Assembly: GCA_023382385.1 (NCBI GenBank)
Contig: JAHDVH010000002.1
Span: 758,219-822,218 of the forward strand
Origin: a bacterium
Lineage (GTDB): Bacteria > Electryoneota > RPQS01
Length of the DNA: 64,000 nt
Direction: 5' to 3'
Positions 63,723 through 64,000 of the stretch are shown piece by piece; position 1 is the stretch's first letter; each line of letters opens with the position of its first letter. The translations under genes were made by a program, and so were the position numbers. The notes under the pieces were generated by a model, which was not told the DNA's origin, did no database searches, and saw nothing but the letters and a program-made list of their open reading frames with translations.

Positions 63723-63748
63723 AAGCCCCGCTCGATTGAGCGGGGCTT
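63723..63748. terminator. Bidirectional terminator, same stem as at 61767
   Basis: AAGCCCCGCTC / GAGCGGGGCTT with a GATT loop, followed by TT; it lies between two convergent genes and is symmetric. Confidence 0.8.
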
Positions 63749-63776
63749 TCATTCTGATTGGGGATAGAGGAATCGC

Positions 63777-64000
63777 CTACTTCAAATGCAGCAGCTTTAC
63801 GCTTTGCGCGAAACCGCCGGCATTGAGTCGCGCAAAATAAAGACCGGTTGAGTGATTCCCGGCATTCCACATCACGGAATGCACACCGATGCTTTGCTGC
63901 TCGTCTACTAATGTTTCCACGAGTCGTCCCAGCACATCGTGGATATCCAAGCGAACGCGCTGCTCGCGGACCATTGCGTATTCAATAGTCACCGAGGAAT
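63777..64000 (-). CDS. Type IX sorting-domain protein, C-terminal end only
   Basis: The open frame runs off the right edge, so only the last ~74 residues are seen. They read as a type A sorting domain: LDIHDVLGRLVETL, HSVMWNAGNHSTGLYFARLNAG and a final SVKLLHLK. The expected YPNPFN motif would lie just outside the window. The rest of the protein and its start are not visible. It converges on the IPT-domain gene with a shared terminator between. Confidence 0.8.
   Translation of the reverse strand, partial: SSVTIEYAMVREQRVRLDIHDVLGRLVETLVDEQQSIGVHSVMWNAGNHSTGLYFARLNAGGFAQSVKLLHLK

Noticed and set aside
1-64000. CRISPR arrays, rRNA genes, insertion sequences or prophage
   Set aside because: No regular spacer repeats, no rRNA-like stretches, and no transposase, integrase or phage proteins were seen on either strand.

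Overview
The window looks like part of a chromosome from a Gram-negative bacterium of the FCB superphylum (Bacteroidetes/Chlorobi/Ignavibacteria and related candidate phyla). The evidence is a lipid A gene (lpxB), LpoB-type outer-membrane lipoproteins, and at least four secreted proteins that end in the 'YPNPFN...' type A sorting domain of the type IX secretion system. Coding density is high, starts are often GTG or TTG, and one tRNA-Leu(GAG) is present. There are no rRNAs, CRISPR arrays, transposases or phage genes. The content is core metabolism and cell envelope rather than a mobile region.

Layout. 1-4.8 kb: an AddB/AddA-like double-strand-break repair helicase-nuclease pair (AddB truncated by the window start). 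4.9-6.9 kb (minus): a sorting-domain protein and an orphan type II pseudopilin. 7-9 kb: a soluble transhydrogenase (SthA type) and a stand-alone receiver. 9.3-17.7 kb (minus): an envelope gene string: flippase, small membrane protein, Gfo/Idh oxidoreductase, lpxB, small secreted protein, DUF374 acyltransferase, a PHP-glycosyltransferase fusion and a methyltransferase. 17.8-19.3 kb: a CheY-like receiver and a pseudo-receiver/CheX-like protein. 19.6-23.5 kb (minus): LpoB lipoprotein, COG3014-like lipoprotein, membrane protein and a cystathionine gamma-synthase/lyase, with a clear promoter and terminator. 23.6-26.5 kb: HemW diverging from a PAS histidine kinase.

26.7-34.1 kb: a glycolytic cluster (pfk, gap, pgk, tpiA). 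Between gap and pgk lie two YkvA/DUF1232 proteins, a DUF4920 lipoprotein and an Arg/Pro-rich protein. 34-42.8 kb: an epimerase, secG, tRNA-Leu, a DUF1801-MORN fusion, an M20 amidohydrolase, a VOC protein, an EamA transporter preceded by two matching dyads, a secreted trypsin-like protease and a CBS-pair protein. 42.9-48.6 kb: a lipoprotein, two glycosyltransferases and a large secreted P-domain protein.

48.7-58.2 kb holds the classical menaquinone pathway: menF-menD-menH-menB-ktrB-menA-menC-menE on the minus strand with overlapping ends, plus a hotdog thioesterase (probable DHNA-CoA thioesterase) converging on menE. A TrkH/KtrB potassium channel subunit is embedded in this operon. 58.2-64 kb: a short LeuA/homocitrate synthase-type enzyme, a sorting-domain protein, a threonine/serine dehydratase, a small membrane protein, a secreted IPT/TIG protein and the end of another sorting-domain protein.

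Points most worth a second look: the PHP-GT4 fusion whose PHP metal site looks eroded, the CheX-like protein with a substituted catalytic Asn, the dyad pair before the EamA gene, the KtrB gene in the men operon, the YkvA/DUF4920/Arg-rich insert in the glycolytic cluster, and a shared C-terminal domain on two secreted proteins that lack the usual sorting domain. I did not find a clear-cut new defence or mobile system.
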